A stretch of 42,353 nucleotides of DNA from an uncultured Flavobacteriales bacterium (GCA_913051935.1 CAJXCU010000019.1:1-42353); one strand, 5' to 3'. Numbered from the stretch's first letter, positions 7,402-16,839 are shown. Numbers and translations are program-made. Notes: generated by a model not told the origin, from the sequence alone.

Positions 7402-10068
7402 ATGAGATACATTGTCTATTTCTTATTTTTCATTCACTCCCTATGTGCAAATGCCTCGCACATCATAGGCGGTGACATCTATTATGATTATTTGGGCAAT
7501 AACAATTATAAATTTGTTCTTACCCTGTACCGAGATTGTGCCTCAGATGGAGCAGAGTTCGACAACCCCTTGATGCTGTCTGTCTATGTTGCAAATGGCA
7601 GTCCCTATCAGACCATTCAGGTTCCATTTACAGGAAGCGTTTTTATTCCACTAGACTTTGATAATCCTTGCGCAACTGCACCGAGTGGAATATGTGTAGA
7701 GCGTGCGATTTATGAAACAGTGTTGAATCTACCTCCGATTCAAGGTGGATATGATGTTAGTTACCAGCGATGTTGTAGAGGACCTGAAATCGTGAATATC
7801 ATTAATCCTGATGATACGGGGCTCACTTTAACAACACATGTTCCGGGAATTGAAACAGGTTTCACGGATAATAGTAGTCCTCGATTTACAAACTACCCTC
7901 CCTTTTTACTTTGTAACAACGAACAAATCGTTTTTGACCACGTTGCAACTGACCCTGATGGAGATCAACTGGTCTACTCCATGGCGACCCCATTCTCAGG
8001 AGGGAGCTCTTTCGACCCTGCACCTATTGCCCCGGCTCCTCCTTATTTTCCAATTCAATGGAGTGGCGGATTTGCTGAACAAGATCCTTTGGGGCCTGGA
8101 TCTTCAACTCAAATAGATGCCAACGGCGTATTGCTCGTGAACCCGAATCTGATGGGTTTGTTTGTGGTGGGAGTTCGTGTTCAAGAATTTAGAAATGGGG
8201 TACTCATTGGTGAGACGATTCGCGATTTTCTCTTTAAGGTCATGGATTGTAATATAACCATGCAGGCAATACTTCCATTACAGGAGGAACTTTCGACTTT
8301 TGTTTCTTATTGTCAGGGATTGACTGTGCAGTTTGAAAACAACTCTTACGGAGGGTCCTCTTACGCCTGGGATTTTGGTGTTTTCGAGCAATCTAATGAT
8401 GTAAGTACAACTTTTCAACCAACATATACTTATCCCGGTCCAGGAGATTATTTGGCAACTTTAATAGTGAATCCAGGAATGACATGTACCGATACAGCAT
8501 ATATGTCTATTACCGTAGGAAATCCATTTTCAGTGGGTTGGACGACAGAGGATTCAATTTGCATAACGGGTAATGCTTTTGATTTTAATTTACTTTCAAG
8601 CAATGAAAATGCGAGCTTTGAATGGTCTTTTGGTTCAGATGCAAGTATTGAAAATTGGACAGGTACAAATGTGCCCTTGGTGAGCTTTTCTAATCCTGGA
8701 TTTCATACGATTTCATTGTCTGGTAATGATGGGGAATGCGCTACAACTTTCGAGGATTCGATTTATATTTTTGATGAACCAGCGGTGAGTATTGATTTAC
8801 CTGATGACCTTACCTGTTTGGGTTTAACAATTGACTTTCAAAGCACACTTTTGAATGTGATAAGCATTCAATGGGACTTTGGAGATGAATCTACTATTGA
8901 TGACCAAAGTAACTTGAACAACCCAAGTTACTCTTTTCCGGGCCCGGGTACTTATACGGTTCAGCTTACTGGTGCAAATTCACCGAATTGTATCGATACG
9001 GCAGAGGCAGTGATAGAGGTAAAGGAAGAATTATTGATGGAGATGGATCACAGTGATTCGCTTTGCATCACAGATGGGCTTTATGATTTCCAAGCAACGG
9101 TTAGTGGTCCTGAGGATGCATCTTTTGTTTGGGATTTCGGCCCCAACGCCTCACTTCAGAATTCTAGTGAGCTGTCTGTGTCAGGGATCCAATTTTCAAA
9201 TCCAGGATTTCACTCGATAACCCTCACGGGGATTCATGATATATGTGTTGACTCTATTGAATCTTTGCTTTATGTTTTTCCCGAACCTTCCATCGATTTT
9301 GGAGTTGTAGACGGGGTCTTATGCGCTCCTGACGCGGCTCAATTTATTAATTTGAGTCAGGTAGAAGGGGAGGTGATTTATACCTGGGAATTTGGAGATG
9401 GAGGCTCCTCAAACCAGATTAGCCCTTCATACCCTTATAGTGCGATTGGTGATTACAGTGTCGGTTTGACATTAATTTCTTTGGAGGGCTGTTTAGACAC
9501 ACTCTATCTTTTACAGCAAGACTTAGTCAATGTATACCCATCTCCAACAGCTGGATTTACTGTAAATCCAAATCGGATAGACGTGTGTGACAATGAGGTT
9601 CTATTCATCAATCAATCTATTGGAGCAAGTTCTTATGCCTATTATTTTGATCAAGGCCAATACATGACAAATGAATCAGATTTTACTCATTATTATACGC
9701 AATCTGGTTCCGATTACCCTATGCAAATAGCCTACAATGAATTTGGTTGTGCCGACTCAATTCGTGCGGAGGTATTTGTAGAGCCATTTACCATATACAT
9801 ACCAAATACCTTCATTCCTGATGAAGACGGGCTGAATGATATTTTTACACCTATTACTGATTTTGAAATTCATGAATGGGATTTAAGTATTTACAGTCAA
9901 TGGGGTGAACTTATCTATAATAGTCAAGAATATGCAAATGGTTGGGACGGTACATTCAAAGGTAAGCGTTGCCAAGATGGGACATACATCTATAAGTTGA
10001 AGTATAAATCTTGTGCGAATCCTATTGAGTCTAAATTGATAAAAGGTTTCGTAAACTTGATACGTTAA
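7402..10068 (+). CDS. Large PKD-repeat surface protein with CHU_C (type B) T9SS sorting domain
   Basis: An 888-residue exported protein. The signal peptide is residues 1-18 (cut near [10 protein letters not shown]). It is followed by a conserved Bacteroidota N-terminal domain beginning [14 protein letters not shown], then about six PKD/Ig-like beta domains marked by W-[DE]-FG motifs (for example [24 protein letters not shown]). It ends in a gliding-motility-associated C-terminal domain: [25 protein letters not shown] and GWDGTF. That domain targets proteins to the type IX secretion system, so the protein should be cell-surface attached or secreted. Two PKD pairs are near-copies of each other with a 168-residue period. 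Probably an adhesin or structural protein; substrate unknown. Its stop shares TTAA with the convergent lptB stop. Confidence 0.9.
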   Translation: MRYIVYFLFFIHSLCANASHIIGGDIYYDYLGNNNYKFVLTLYRDCASDGAEFDNPLMLSVYVANGSPYQTIQVPFTGSVFIPLDFDNPCATAPSGICVERAIYETVLNLPPIQGGYDVSYQRCCRGPEIVNIINPDDTGLTLTTHVPGIETGFTDNSSPRFTNYPPFLLCNNEQIVFDHVATDPDGDQLVYSMATPFSGGSSFDPAPIAPAPPYFPIQWSGGFAEQDPLGPGSSTQIDANGVLLVNPNLMGLFVVGVRVQEFRNGVLIGETIRDFLFKVMDCNITMQAILPLQEELSTFVSYCQGLTVQFENNSYGGSSYAWDFGVFEQSNDVSTTFQPTYTYPGPGDYLATLIVNPGMTCTDTAYMSITVGNPFSVGWTTEDSICITGNAFDFNLLSSNENASFEWSFGSDASIENWTGTNVPLVSFSNPGFHTISLSGNDGECATTFEDSIYIFDEPAVSIDLPDDLTCLGLTIDFQSTLLNVISIQWDFGDESTIDDQSNLNNPSYSFPGPGTYTVQLTGANSPNCIDTAEAVIEVKEELLMEMDHSDSLCITDGLYDFQATVSGPEDASFVWDFGPNASLQNSSELSVSGIQFSNPGFHSITLTGIHDICVDSIESLLYVFPEPSIDFGVVDGVLCAPDAAQFINLSQVEGEVIYTWEFGDGGSSNQISPSYPYSAIGDYSVGLTLISLEGCLDTLYLLQQDLVNVYPSPTAGFTVNPNRIDVCDNEVLFINQSIGASSYAYYFDQGQYMTNESDFTHYYTQSGSDYPMQIAYNEFGCADSIRAEVFVEPFTIYIPNTFIPDEDGLNDIFTPITDFEIHEWDLSIYSQWGELIYNSQEYANGWDGTFKGKRCQDGTYIYKLKYKSCANPIESKLIKGFVNLIR
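8546..9540 (+). repeat. Tandem duplication of a two-PKD module (period about 504 bases)
   Basis: Unit 1 begins at [13 protein letters not shown] (8548) and unit 2 at [13 protein letters not shown] (about 9052). Each contains a first PKD ending NPGFH[TS]I[ST]L[ST]G and a second PKD with WDFGDE or WEFGDG. The match is at protein level; the DNA has diverged, so the duplication is old. Confidence 0.65.
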
Positions 10069-10799
10069 ATAACTTTTTTCTTTAGTTCAAAATTACGTCC
10101 TAGGTAAACCCGTCTTACCTGTTCGTCTGATGCTAAATCTTCAGCAGTTCCAGATTTCAAAATACTTCCCTCGAATAATAGATAGGTTCGATCTGTTATA
10201 GAAAGTGTTTCTTGAACATTGTGATCGGTAATTAGAATCCCAATATTTTTCTTTTTTAAGTCCGAAACAATACTTTGAATATCTTCGACAGCAATGGGGT
10301 CAACCCCCGCAAAGGGCTCATCTAAGAGTACAAATTTCGGGTCTGTAGCCAAAGCGCGTGCAATTTCAGTCCTTCTTTTTTCTCCTCCTGAAAGTCGGTT
10401 CCCCAAAGTCTTTCTAAAATCATTTAGGTTAAATTCGTCAAGAAGCTCTTCCAGTCGTTGTTTTCTTTCACTCGGTGATTTTTCAGTCATTTCTAAAATC
10501 GCCATAATATTATCTTCGACACTCAGTTTTCGAAAAACTGAAATTTCTTGGGGGAGATATCCAATTCCCATTTGGGCCCTTTTATACATCGGGAGCTTCG
10601 TGATTTCCGAGTCATCTAGGTAGACCCTCCCGATATCGGGTCGGACCAAGCCAACAATCATATAGAATGATGTTGTTTTTCCTGCTCCATTTGGCCCCAA
10701 TAACCCCACGATTTCTCCCTGATTAACCTCAATAGAGACACCGTCAACGACTTTTTTCCCCTTGTAGCTTTTTTGGATATTATTTGTGTAGAGTTTCAT
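10065..10799 (-). CDS. lptB: Lipopolysaccharide export ABC transporter ATPase LptB
   Basis: A 244-residue cytoplasmic ABC ATPase that powers extraction of LPS from the inner membrane with LptFG. Walker [10 protein letters not shown] is at 35-43, the Q-loop at [10 protein letters not shown], the ABC signature LSGGE at 136-140, Walker B ending DE at 160-161, and the switch His in TDHNVQET. The [16 protein letters not shown] and [15 protein letters not shown] patterns are typical of LptB rather than amino-acid ABC ATPases. It is the last gene of a tatC / DUF5686 / lptB run, 12 bases after the DUF5686 stop. LptF, LptG and LptC are not in the window. Confidence 0.95.
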   Translation of the reverse strand: MKLYTNNIQKSYKGKKVVDGVSIEVNQGEIVGLLGPNGAGKTTSFYMIVGLVRPDIGRVYLDDSEITKLPMYKRAQMGIGYLPQEISVFRKLSVEDNIMAILEMTEKSPSERKQRLEELLDEFNLNDFRKTLGNRLSGGEKRRTEIARALATDPKFVLLDEPFAGVDPIAVEDIQSIVSDLKKKNIGILITDHNVQETLSITDRTYLLFEGSILKSGTAEDLASDEQVRRVYLGRNFELKKKVI

Positions 10800-10811
10800 G
10801 TAATCAATGTA

Positions 10812-13298
10812 CTAAAAATTGAGCGTAAATCTTGCGCGAATTCCTAGAGGATGTGTGTTTTCATCCAAGTAGGTCATTCTCCATACTAGATCCAATCTGA
10901 AAAATCTAAATAAATTTTCTATTCCAATGGTCGACTCTGCGTACGGTATCCGATTAAATTCTTTGATAAAGTCGGGAAACAACATATTGACCTCGTGCCT
11001 TTGACTCAATGCGCCATATGCCAATCTTCCTGAAGTTACCAGTCTCATTTTCAATTTTTTAACAAGTGGTAGTTTGTTCATAAAAAAGCCATCCCAATGA
11101 TTTTCTAAATAAAATCCTGTATACCGGTCACAGACAAATTCTAAGAAATTTAATTTGTTAAAGGCTGATGTCATTAGCCAAAGTGATTGATTCCCGGGAA
11201 TGGCATGCAGCAGTGGGTATGCTACATTTCCAAATATCGCCCCAATGTTGGCACCGTATTCGATACGTCCAAGAATCCCAATTTGTGTTCTATGCTCCAG
11301 ATTGAGCTCTATTTTTTGATAATTATATTCACTTCCGAATAGATCTTTGATACCAAAGATGGCTTGAACAGAAATAGCAGGAAACTTTGAACGAATGCTC
11401 GTGCGGTCGAAAGAACCCGAGATGAACTCTTCGTCTTTAGCCCACCTTATGATGGTTTTAAACTCAGTCGTCGTAATTTGATTAATTGTATCAAGTCCTT
11501 CATTGGCATTGGGCCTTAAGAAATTGGCTACGCCTAAAGGATTGAACTCTTTCCATTCACCACCGATAAAGAAAACAATGTCTTTACCGAAATCTTTCTC
11601 CATGCTTGCACCTGCTTTTTTTAGAAATATAAGTTTGTCAAAAGGGGCTGTGCTAAAAAGTGTAGCAAAGGTATTTCCAACACCAATTGCGTAGGGTGAT
11701 AATCCAATTTGTTCAATGTCATAATTATAATATAGGGAGAGGATTCCTCTTTTTTTTGGACTGATGTTTGCGCGAAATGTGGTTCCATATTTCCATACTT
11801 TATCACCAAATCCATAGGCCCCCTTGATTCCGAATTCTATTCTTTTGGAAAACGCATTTGAGGTTCTTATTGAGAGTGCTGTTCTGAACTTTTCAACAGG
11901 ATTTGTACTTGCCAATGAATAGAGATCTCCCAGTTCTACTTTTCCTATTTGATAGAAGCCGCTTGCCGCTAGGTAGGTGATATTTTTAAGTCTTTTGAAA
12001 TAAGGATTCGTATTGAGAGAATCAATCATATCGCCAATGCCCTCCTCTTGTTCAGAAAGTTTGAGAGGTCTGAGCATCATCCATTCTTCTTTTGATTTCT
12101 GCTTTGCATCTTCAGTAACTTCTACGGTGCTGTTTGAATTATAAAATTTTTTCTCTCGTTCTTGATTGACAGTAAATTCACTTCGCTGGCTCGACTTCCT
12201 TGCAAAGAAACCACTGAGCTTACCTCCCTTTGCTAGCTGAATATCTGCAATGAGCTTTTCTTTACTCAGCATCCATGTGGATTGATTTACTTGTTCGAAT
12301 TCATGCACAAAATAGAAGTCATTCACGAAATTTAAATTTACATCGGGTGATACATTTGCACTGAATTTTTTAACCGCAAAAGTTGTATCATGGATCCACA
12401 TTGAACCTGAAAATGTAAGCGTTCCTTTTCGCTTTGGAATAAACTTTAAATTGTAGCACCAGTGCTGGTCTATAAAGCTTGAGTCTTCTAGATAGTATTT
12501 ATAGAAAAATCTAGAATTATTTGCGATTGGACTGATAAAGGATTTACCGAAAATGGTATAAATATTATCGTAGATATTGAGGTCAAGATACATGTCTCCC
12601 AAAAAGGTATTTAATTCTAGGTTTTCGACTCCGGTCGTTCTTGTCGCCTCAATAATTTCTTTTCTTGCTCGGGGTTTGTTCTTGAAGTAAAAACGCGAAA
12701 TGGTTTCATTTAGGATGAGGGGTAGGTATTTATTTCCGGTTTGCGTGGAATCTAAGTAATTGAGAAGCACATTCAACTTTTTAATACGTTTATTTTCTGC
12801 GATGTCGTTCCCAATATTATTTAAGTCAAATTGAATTTTTGTATATAATTTGTAGGCGTAGCTGTCCAGCTTCTTCTTATCATTCTTATGCTTGTTGGCA
12901 ATGAGGTTTCTGTGTAAAACTGTTGAAGGAAGCTCGTCCGGAGCACGAACCGTAACCTCTTTAAAGTCGATAAAAATACTTTTCAAGTAAATTGTAAACT
13001 CACCATTTTCGCTTTTGATATTTTTCTCAAATGTTGAACGGTCAATTTTCACTTTTTGATAACCTGTAGCAGAGACTTCTAACGTATCATCGTTTCCCTT
13101 TGGCATAATTCTGAAACGACCTGCCGAGTCTGAAAGTGTTGCTGTTTTCGAGGGAATTGCTTTTACCACCGCAAATGGCAATACCGCTTTTGATTTTAAA
13201 TCTATAATACGGCCTTTGATAAGTTGTTGCTGCCCAAATCCTATAAATGAAAAGAGCGTAACGATAAAAACAATCGAAATTCGATTTGTTTTATTCAT
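10812..13298 (-). CDS. DUF5686 outer-membrane protein with carboxypeptidase-regulatory-like domain
   Basis: An 828-residue exported protein. The signal peptide is residues 1-22 (ending GFGQQQ). Then comes a carboxypeptidase-regulatory-like Ig domain (about 26-110; KGRIIDLKSKAVLPFAVVKA, SDSAGRF). A long central region follows, and then a C-terminal half of amphipathic strands rich in Gly and aromatics ending in ARFTLNF; the terminal Phe is typical of BamA-inserted barrels. Domain architecture matches the DUF5686 family, whose members are Bacteroidota outer-membrane proteins of unknown function. The barrel does not look like a TonB receptor: no plug or TonB box. Its start overlaps the tatC stop by eight bases, so the two are co-translated. 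Confidence 0.88.
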   Translation of the reverse strand: MNKTNRISIVFIVTLFSFIGFGQQQLIKGRIIDLKSKAVLPFAVVKAIPSKTATLSDSAGRFRIMPKGNDDTLEVSATGYQKVKIDRSTFEKNIKSENGEFTIYLKSIFIDFKEVTVRAPDELPSTVLHRNLIANKHKNDKKKLDSYAYKLYTKIQFDLNNIGNDIAENKRIKKLNVLLNYLDSTQTGNKYLPLILNETISRFYFKNKPRARKEIIEATRTTGVENLELNTFLGDMYLDLNIYDNIYTIFGKSFISPIANNSRFFYKYYLEDSSFIDQHWCYNLKFIPKRKGTLTFSGSMWIHDTTFAVKKFSANVSPDVNLNFVNDFYFVHEFEQVNQSTWMLSKEKLIADIQLAKGGKLSGFFARKSSQRSEFTVNQEREKKFYNSNSTVEVTEDAKQKSKEEWMMLRPLKLSEQEEGIGDMIDSLNTNPYFKRLKNITYLAASGFYQIGKVELGDLYSLASTNPVEKFRTALSIRTSNAFSKRIEFGIKGAYGFGDKVWKYGTTFRANISPKKRGILSLYYNYDIEQIGLSPYAIGVGNTFATLFSTAPFDKLIFLKKAGASMEKDFGKDIVFFIGGEWKEFNPLGVANFLRPNANEGLDTINQITTTEFKTIIRWAKDEEFISGSFDRTSIRSKFPAISVQAIFGIKDLFGSEYNYQKIELNLEHRTQIGILGRIEYGANIGAIFGNVAYPLLHAIPGNQSLWLMTSAFNKLNFLEFVCDRYTGFYLENHWDGFFMNKLPLVKKLKMRLVTSGRLAYGALSQRHEVNMLFPDFIKEFNRIPYAESTIGIENLFRFFRLDLVWRMTYLDENTHPLGIRARFTLNF

Positions 13299-14100
13299 CC
13301 TCTGAAGATTTTGCCACTCTTTTTGAGATCAAAATCCCTATTTCATATAAAATAAAAATAGGAATTGAGACAATGACCTGTGAAATGATATCGGGGGGGG
13401 TGATGATTGCTGAAAGAATCAATATTCCCACAATAGCGTGTTTTCGGTATTTGATTAAAAACTCTGGGTTGAGCAGCCCAATACGGGTCATCAGATAGGT
13501 GACAACAGGTAGTAAAAAGAAGAGCCCTGTATAAAATACAGTTGAAAGAATCATACTCATATATGAGCTAATTGTGAAATCATTTCTAATCTCGCTCGAG
13601 ATTTGATAAGACCCAAAGAACTGAATACTCAGCGGTGCAACCACGAAATAACCAAATGAAATCCCAAGGAAGAATAACATGCTGACATAGAATACAATTC
13701 CTTTTGCCATTTTCTTTTCGCCAACTTTCAGTCCTGGTTTAAGAAAAGCCCATATTTGATAAAAAATGAAAGGAAAACCTACGACAAGCCCTCCCATAAA
13801 GCTCATCATTAAGGCATAGCCAAATTGACCAGAGACAGTCATGCTTTGTAGTTGAACGGGAATATCCTCAACGCATGTTCCCAAATAATCACACATGATC
13901 CGGAACGAAAAGAAATCTTTTTTTTTCATGGACATGAAGACATTGTTCATGATCCACTCCTGGAAGGTCCAGATGACAATTCCAATGAGAATAACAGCTA
14001 TTGCAGAGCGAATCAGTCGCCATCTGAGCTCCTCTAAGTGCTCGATAAATGACATTTGGTCTAAATCAGCTTTGCCTTTTCGATCTTTCAACATCCGCAT
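13291..14100 (-). CDS. tatC: Sec-independent (Tat) translocase subunit TatC
   Basis: A 269-residue inner-membrane protein with six predicted transmembrane helices. It is the receptor for twin-arginine signal peptides. Conserved elements are the cytoplasmic N-terminal FIEHLEELRWRL containing the catalytically essential Glu-Leu-Arg, the first periplasmic loop, the YQIWAFLKPGLKVGEKK loop with Phe and Glu, and SAIITPPDIISQ in helix 5-6. It has a longer first periplasmic loop with two Cys (MCDYLGTC, about residues 70-76) that could form a disulphide. No tatA is adjacent. First gene of the tatC / DUF5686 / lptB operon. Confidence 0.95.
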   Translation of the reverse strand: MRMLKDRKGKADLDQMSFIEHLEELRWRLIRSAIAVILIGIVIWTFQEWIMNNVFMSMKKKDFFSFRIMCDYLGTCVEDIPVQLQSMTVSGQFGYALMMSFMGGLVVGFPFIFYQIWAFLKPGLKVGEKKMAKGIVFYVSMLFFLGISFGYFVVAPLSIQFFGSYQISSEIRNDFTISSYMSMILSTVFYTGLFFLLPVVTYLMTRIGLLNPEFLIKYRKHAIVGILILSAIITPPDIISQVIVSIPIFILYEIGILISKRVAKSSEDE

Positions 14101-14110
14101 TAATGAAGTA

Positions 14111-14118
14111 CAAATTTA
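14111..14118 (-). promoter_or_regulatory. -7 promoter box for tatC operon (TAAATTTG)
   Basis: Minus-strand TAAATTTG, exact TAnnTTTG match, 10 bases before the tatC ATG at 14100; a leader of only about 6 bases is predicted. Confidence 0.5.
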
Positions 14119-14201
14119 ACCAAAAGCCGTTATAATTAAGCATAATAGAACAATTGCTGAAAACAAACTTAACAACGTAAATCGTTTACGACCTACTAAG
14201 A

Positions 14202-14209
14202 TAGTTTTG
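14202..14209 (+). promoter_or_regulatory. -7 promoter box for the 104-residue unknown gene (TAGTTTTG)
   Basis: Exact TAnnTTTG match, 17 bases upstream of the ATG at 14227. Confidence 0.5.
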
Positions 14210-14226
14210 TTTAAAACTTACGCTTT

Positions 14227-14541
14227 ATGACAAAATTTCAAATTAAAAAACTAGAGTTCAACTCTTTGAATGATTGGATCACCATGCAGGGCGCTATCGT
14301 GAAAGGTTACCTTAAAAGTGAGTACACTTTAAAAATAGACGTATCTCAAATAAATAGGATTCTCAATATCATCCAAAAGCTAAATCCAGAGCATTCGGTT
14401 TATGAATTTTTATCGTCTTACACGCAAAACGAGTACAGTGAATATAAATTTGACTTTAATGGACTTGCAAGCACCGACGTTTCATTTTCAGAATTACAAG
14501 CTCAAAGTGCTCAAGCTGAGCTCCGTATGATTCGTGCCTAA
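14227..14541 (+). CDS. Unknown small cytoplasmic protein
   Basis: A 104-residue protein I do not recognise. It has no signal peptide, membrane segment or cysteine. The pattern (alternating strands in the first 45 residues, an Ile/Leu-rich helix IDVSQINRILNIIQKLN at 40-56, and a C-terminal Ala/Gln-rich helix LQAQSAQAELRMIRA) suggests a small alpha/beta protein. Support for being real is its own consensus -7 box 17 bases upstream, coding-like composition, and no competing frame. Its stop codon overlaps the convergent lipoprotein stop by four bases (CTAA read from both strands). Confidence 0.65.
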   Translation: MTKFQIKKLEFNSLNDWITMQGAIVKGYLKSEYTLKIDVSQINRILNIIQKLNPEHSVYEFLSSYTQNEYSEYKFDFNGLASTDVSFSELQAQSAQAELRMIRA

Positions 14542-14918
14542 GGTTGAATAAAAACGGTTTCTTCGTTTACTTGTTCTGGTTCTATTTTGATGATGCCTTG
14601 ACCTACTTTGTTCAACAACTGAGCTTTGATATCCAAAACAGCAACACCCGCTTGCCCTAGTTGATAGATGTCATTATAATTGAAAGTTGCTAGGCCACCA
14701 GCATTTGTAAATGCCGTATCATAAACTGCAACCAACTGGACGGGCGGATTTTGCGTATTTGTTCCGTAAAGTACAACCATTGCACCCTCAACGACGGCAT
14801 TACTTTCGTCTCGAACATATATGTTCGCAATCGTATCAGCCTTCTTTCTACAAGAAGTCATACCTGCAATGGTGATTATAATAAACGTGAGCGGTAGTAA
14901 ATAGTGCTTGATTTTCAT
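14538..14918 (-). CDS. Small lipoprotein with carboxypeptidase-regulatory-like fold (paralogue 1)
   Basis: A 126-residue exported lipoprotein. The signal peptide ends in GMTSC with the lipidated Cys at 23. The rest is one Ig-like/carboxypeptidase-regulatory beta-sandwich: IYVRDESNAVVEGAMVVLYG, then FTNAGGLATFNYND, then a QLGQAGVAVLDIKA strand. Such single domains usually sit at the envelope as structural or ligand-binding units. Six bases separate it from the gene upstream, so they share a transcript. It resembles the 15382-15747 protein closely in the QLGQAGVAVLDIKA / QPGQSGVAIVEVKA segment. Function unknown. Confidence 0.8.
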   Translation of the reverse strand: MKIKHYLLPLTFIIITIAGMTSCRKKADTIANIYVRDESNAVVEGAMVVLYGTNTQNPPVQLVAVYDTAFTNAGGLATFNYNDIYQLGQAGVAVLDIKAQLLNKVGQGIIKIEPEQVNEETVFIQP

Positions 14919-14924
14919 GCTTCC

Positions 14925-15314
14925 TTAATTTGGTAAGTATATAGTTTCAACAGATGTTGTTTTTATTCTACACCTTGTATAACCCGATGCTTCTTTGTCA
15001 TTTGATTTCACCAAGATATCGAAATATCCAGTGGTTTTACTTACTTCGGGAGGTACAATCGGTGAGTTGGTTGAATCGAAATAGTCTTCCATTATGAATG
15101 TAGTAAAACCCGAACTGTTTGTGTAAGCCGTATCCACATATTCCAATGTTGGTGGGTTCGATTGCTGGTCACCAATAACAATAACCTTTGCACCATATAC
15201 CAATTGATTGGTTGATGAACGAACAAAAACTTTGATAATTGAATCGTCGTCATCCGTACAACCCACTATCAATAATAATGCAAGGGTTAGACTGATGGGT
15301 AATAATTTTTTCAT
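14925..15314 (-). CDS. Small lipoprotein with acidic export signal (paralogue 2)
   Basis: A 129-residue lipoprotein; lipidated Cys19 in LLIVGC followed by TDDDD. An acidic run directly after the Cys resembles the Bacteroidota lipoprotein export signal that sends lipoproteins to the cell surface, so this copy may be surface-exposed. The single domain has the same order as its neighbours: VFVRSSTNQLVYGAKVIVIG, then DTAYTNSSGFTTF, but it diverges at the C-terminal half (QLGQAG element replaced by PPEVSKTTGYFDILVK). A consensus -7 box lies 17 bases before its ATG and would drive both this gene and 14538-14918. Confidence 0.8.
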   Translation of the reverse strand: MKKLLPISLTLALLLIVGCTDDDDSIIKVFVRSSTNQLVYGAKVIVIGDQQSNPPTLEYVDTAYTNSSGFTTFIMEDYFDSTNSPIVPPEVSKTTGYFDILVKSNDKEASGYTRCRIKTTSVETIYLPN

Positions 15315-15331
15315 TTTTCTAGTTCTGAGCT

Positions 15332-15339
15332 CAAAGTTA
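15332..15339 (-). promoter_or_regulatory. -7 promoter box for the lipoprotein pair (TAACTTTG)
   Basis: Minus-strand TAACTTTG, exact TAnnTTTG match, 17 bases before the ATG at 15314. Confidence 0.5.
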
Positions 15340-15381
15340 AGCTAAATATTTTTTAATCTATACGGTTTAATTCCAAAAGTG

Positions 15382-15747
15382 TTACTGAAGTACCAATTCA
15401 ACGCGGTTGTCAATTTCTTCTTTAAGTTCAACAATTTCTTCTGCCGCCAGACCTGTTTTTAGAGCTTTAACCTCAACAATAGCAACACCCGACTGTCCTG
15501 GTTGGTATACTCCATCTAGGTTGAAAAACGCAATTCCGTCTCCATTGGTTGCTTCCTCATAGTCAATTAGTAAAAGATTGTTGCCTGTATTGTCAGGCGG
15601 AACTCCCTTTACTTTCACACTTGCTCCTGAAACGGCTGAACCTGAAATGGTTTTCACTTCTACGCGCAAGCTTGTCGGTTTCGACTTGTAGCAAGAGGTC
15701 AAAGCCAGAAGAAGTAAGCCTAAGAAACAAGAGAAGCGCATGGGCAT
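15382..15747 (-). CDS. Small lipoprotein (paralogue 3)
   Basis: A 121-residue lipoprotein with signal peptide MPMRFSCFLGLLLLALTSC; lipidation expected at Cys19. A second ATG two codons in (15741) is equally possible as the start. The mature part is the same single Ig-like/regulatory fold: LRVEVKTISGSAVSGASVKVKG, ATNGDGIAFFNLDGVYQPGQ. It is separated from the other two by 67 bases, so it may be transcribed alone; it is divergent from pheS. No obvious -7 box on this strand. Function unknown. Confidence 0.78.
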   Translation of the reverse strand: MPMRFSCFLGLLLLALTSCYKSKPTSLRVEVKTISGSAVSGASVKVKGVPPDNTGNNLLLIDYEEATNGDGIAFFNLDGVYQPGQSGVAIVEVKALKTGLAAEEIVELKEEIDNRVELVLQ

Positions 15748-15765
15748 ATAAAAATGTTTTTGTTG

Positions 15766-15773
15766 TACTTTTG
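15766..15773 (+). promoter_or_regulatory. -7 promoter box for the pheS operon (TACTTTTG)
   Basis: Exact TAnnTTTG match. It predicts a leader of about 40 bases before the pheS ATG at 15817. It also shows that the longer in-frame start at 15754 lies upstream of the promoter. Confidence 0.55.
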
Positions 15774-15816
15774 TATATTACATTTAACTCTATATAAAAG
15801 TTACAGAAGCGAAGGA

Positions 15817-16839
15817 ATGATTGAACAAATTCAAAAAATAGGAAACGAGCTATCTGGTTATGAATTTAAAGCCGTTGAAGACACGGAAAAGTTCAGAATT
15901 CAATTTTTAGGTTCTAAAGGTCAGATTAAGGGCCTGTATACGATGCTTCGTGAGGTTCCAAATGATCAAAAGAAAGAGATTGGCCAACAGATCAACGCAT
16001 TAAAGCTAAAAGCCGAGCACATGCTTGACGAGGCAAAGAAAAAACTTATAGGAACATCAACATATCAAAGTAAAGAGGATTTGACGCGGCCTGCCGCCAA
16101 ACTGCCGCTCGGAAGTCATCATCCATTATCAATTGTTCGAAGAGATATCATTGATGTTTTCAAAAAAATTGGCTTTTCAATTTCAGAGGGGCCTGAAATT
16201 GAAGATGATTGGCATAATTTTTCAGCCTTAAATTTCCCGCCCGAACATCCTGCTAGAGATATGCAGGATACTTTTTTTATCAAAAAAGGAGAAAATGAAA
16301 TCGCATTAAGGACCCATACAAGTTCGGTTCAGGTTCGTGTTATGGAAAATAATCAACCTCCAATCAGGACGATATCTCCCGGCCGTGTTTATAGAAATGA
16401 GGCGATTTCAGCAAGAGCCCATTGTTTTTTCCATCAAATAGAAGGTCTTTACATTGACGAGGGTGTTTCCTTTGCGGATCTCAAGCAAACACTATTATTT
16501 TTCGCTCAGGAAGTGTTCGGTAGTTCAGCAAAAATACGCTTAAGACCAAGCTATTTCCCGTTTACAGAACCTAGCGCTGAGGTAGATGTGTCTTGTACAA
16601 TTTGTAAGTCTAAAGGCTGTAATGTCTGTAAATATTCAGGATGGTTAGAAATTTTGGGTTGTGGTATGGTAGATCCAAATGTATTGGAGGCCTCAGGTAT
16701 TGATTCAAAAAAGTATTCAGGTTTCGCCTTCGGAATGGGCGTAGAGAGGATAGCACAACTGAAATTTAAGGTCAATGACTTAAGAATGTATTCAGAAAAT
16801 GATTTGCGTTTTCTTGAACAATTCAAATCCACACTTTAA
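15817..16839 (+). CDS. pheS: Phenylalanyl-tRNA synthetase alpha subunit
   Basis: A 340-residue class II aminoacyl-tRNA synthetase subunit; charges tRNA-Phe with PheT, which is not in the window. The N-terminal coiled-coil arm (about 1-85) precedes the catalytic domain: motif 2 contains GRVYRNEAISARAHCFFHQ and motif 3 is GFAFGMGVERI at 302-312. Between them is a likely zinc knuckle, two CxxC pairs at Cys260/263 and Cys268/271, seen in many bacterial PheS. I chose the ATG at 15817 (MIEQIQKIGNEL): the 21 upstream residues lie over the promoter and do not match the family. Overlaps ytxJ by one base (TAATG). Confidence 0.97.
   Translation: MIEQIQKIGNELSGYEFKAVEDTEKFRIQFLGSKGQIKGLYTMLREVPNDQKKEIGQQINALKLKAEHMLDEAKKKLIGTSTYQSKEDLTRPAAKLPLGSHHPLSIVRRDIIDVFKKIGFSISEGPEIEDDWHNFSALNFPPEHPARDMQDTFFIKKGENEIALRTHTSSVQVRVMENNQPPIRTISPGRVYRNEAISARAHCFFHQIEGLYIDEGVSFADLKQTLLFFAQEVFGSSAKIRLRPSYFPFTEPSAEVDVSCTICKSKGCNVCKYSGWLEILGCGMVDPNVLEASGIDSKKYSGFAFGMGVERIAQLKFKVNDLRMYSENDLRFLEQFKSTL

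Noticed and set aside
10294..10623. A 109-codon frame antisense to lptB
   Set aside because: Rich in Ser/Arg from reversed codons and fully inside a well-supported ABC ATPase gene.
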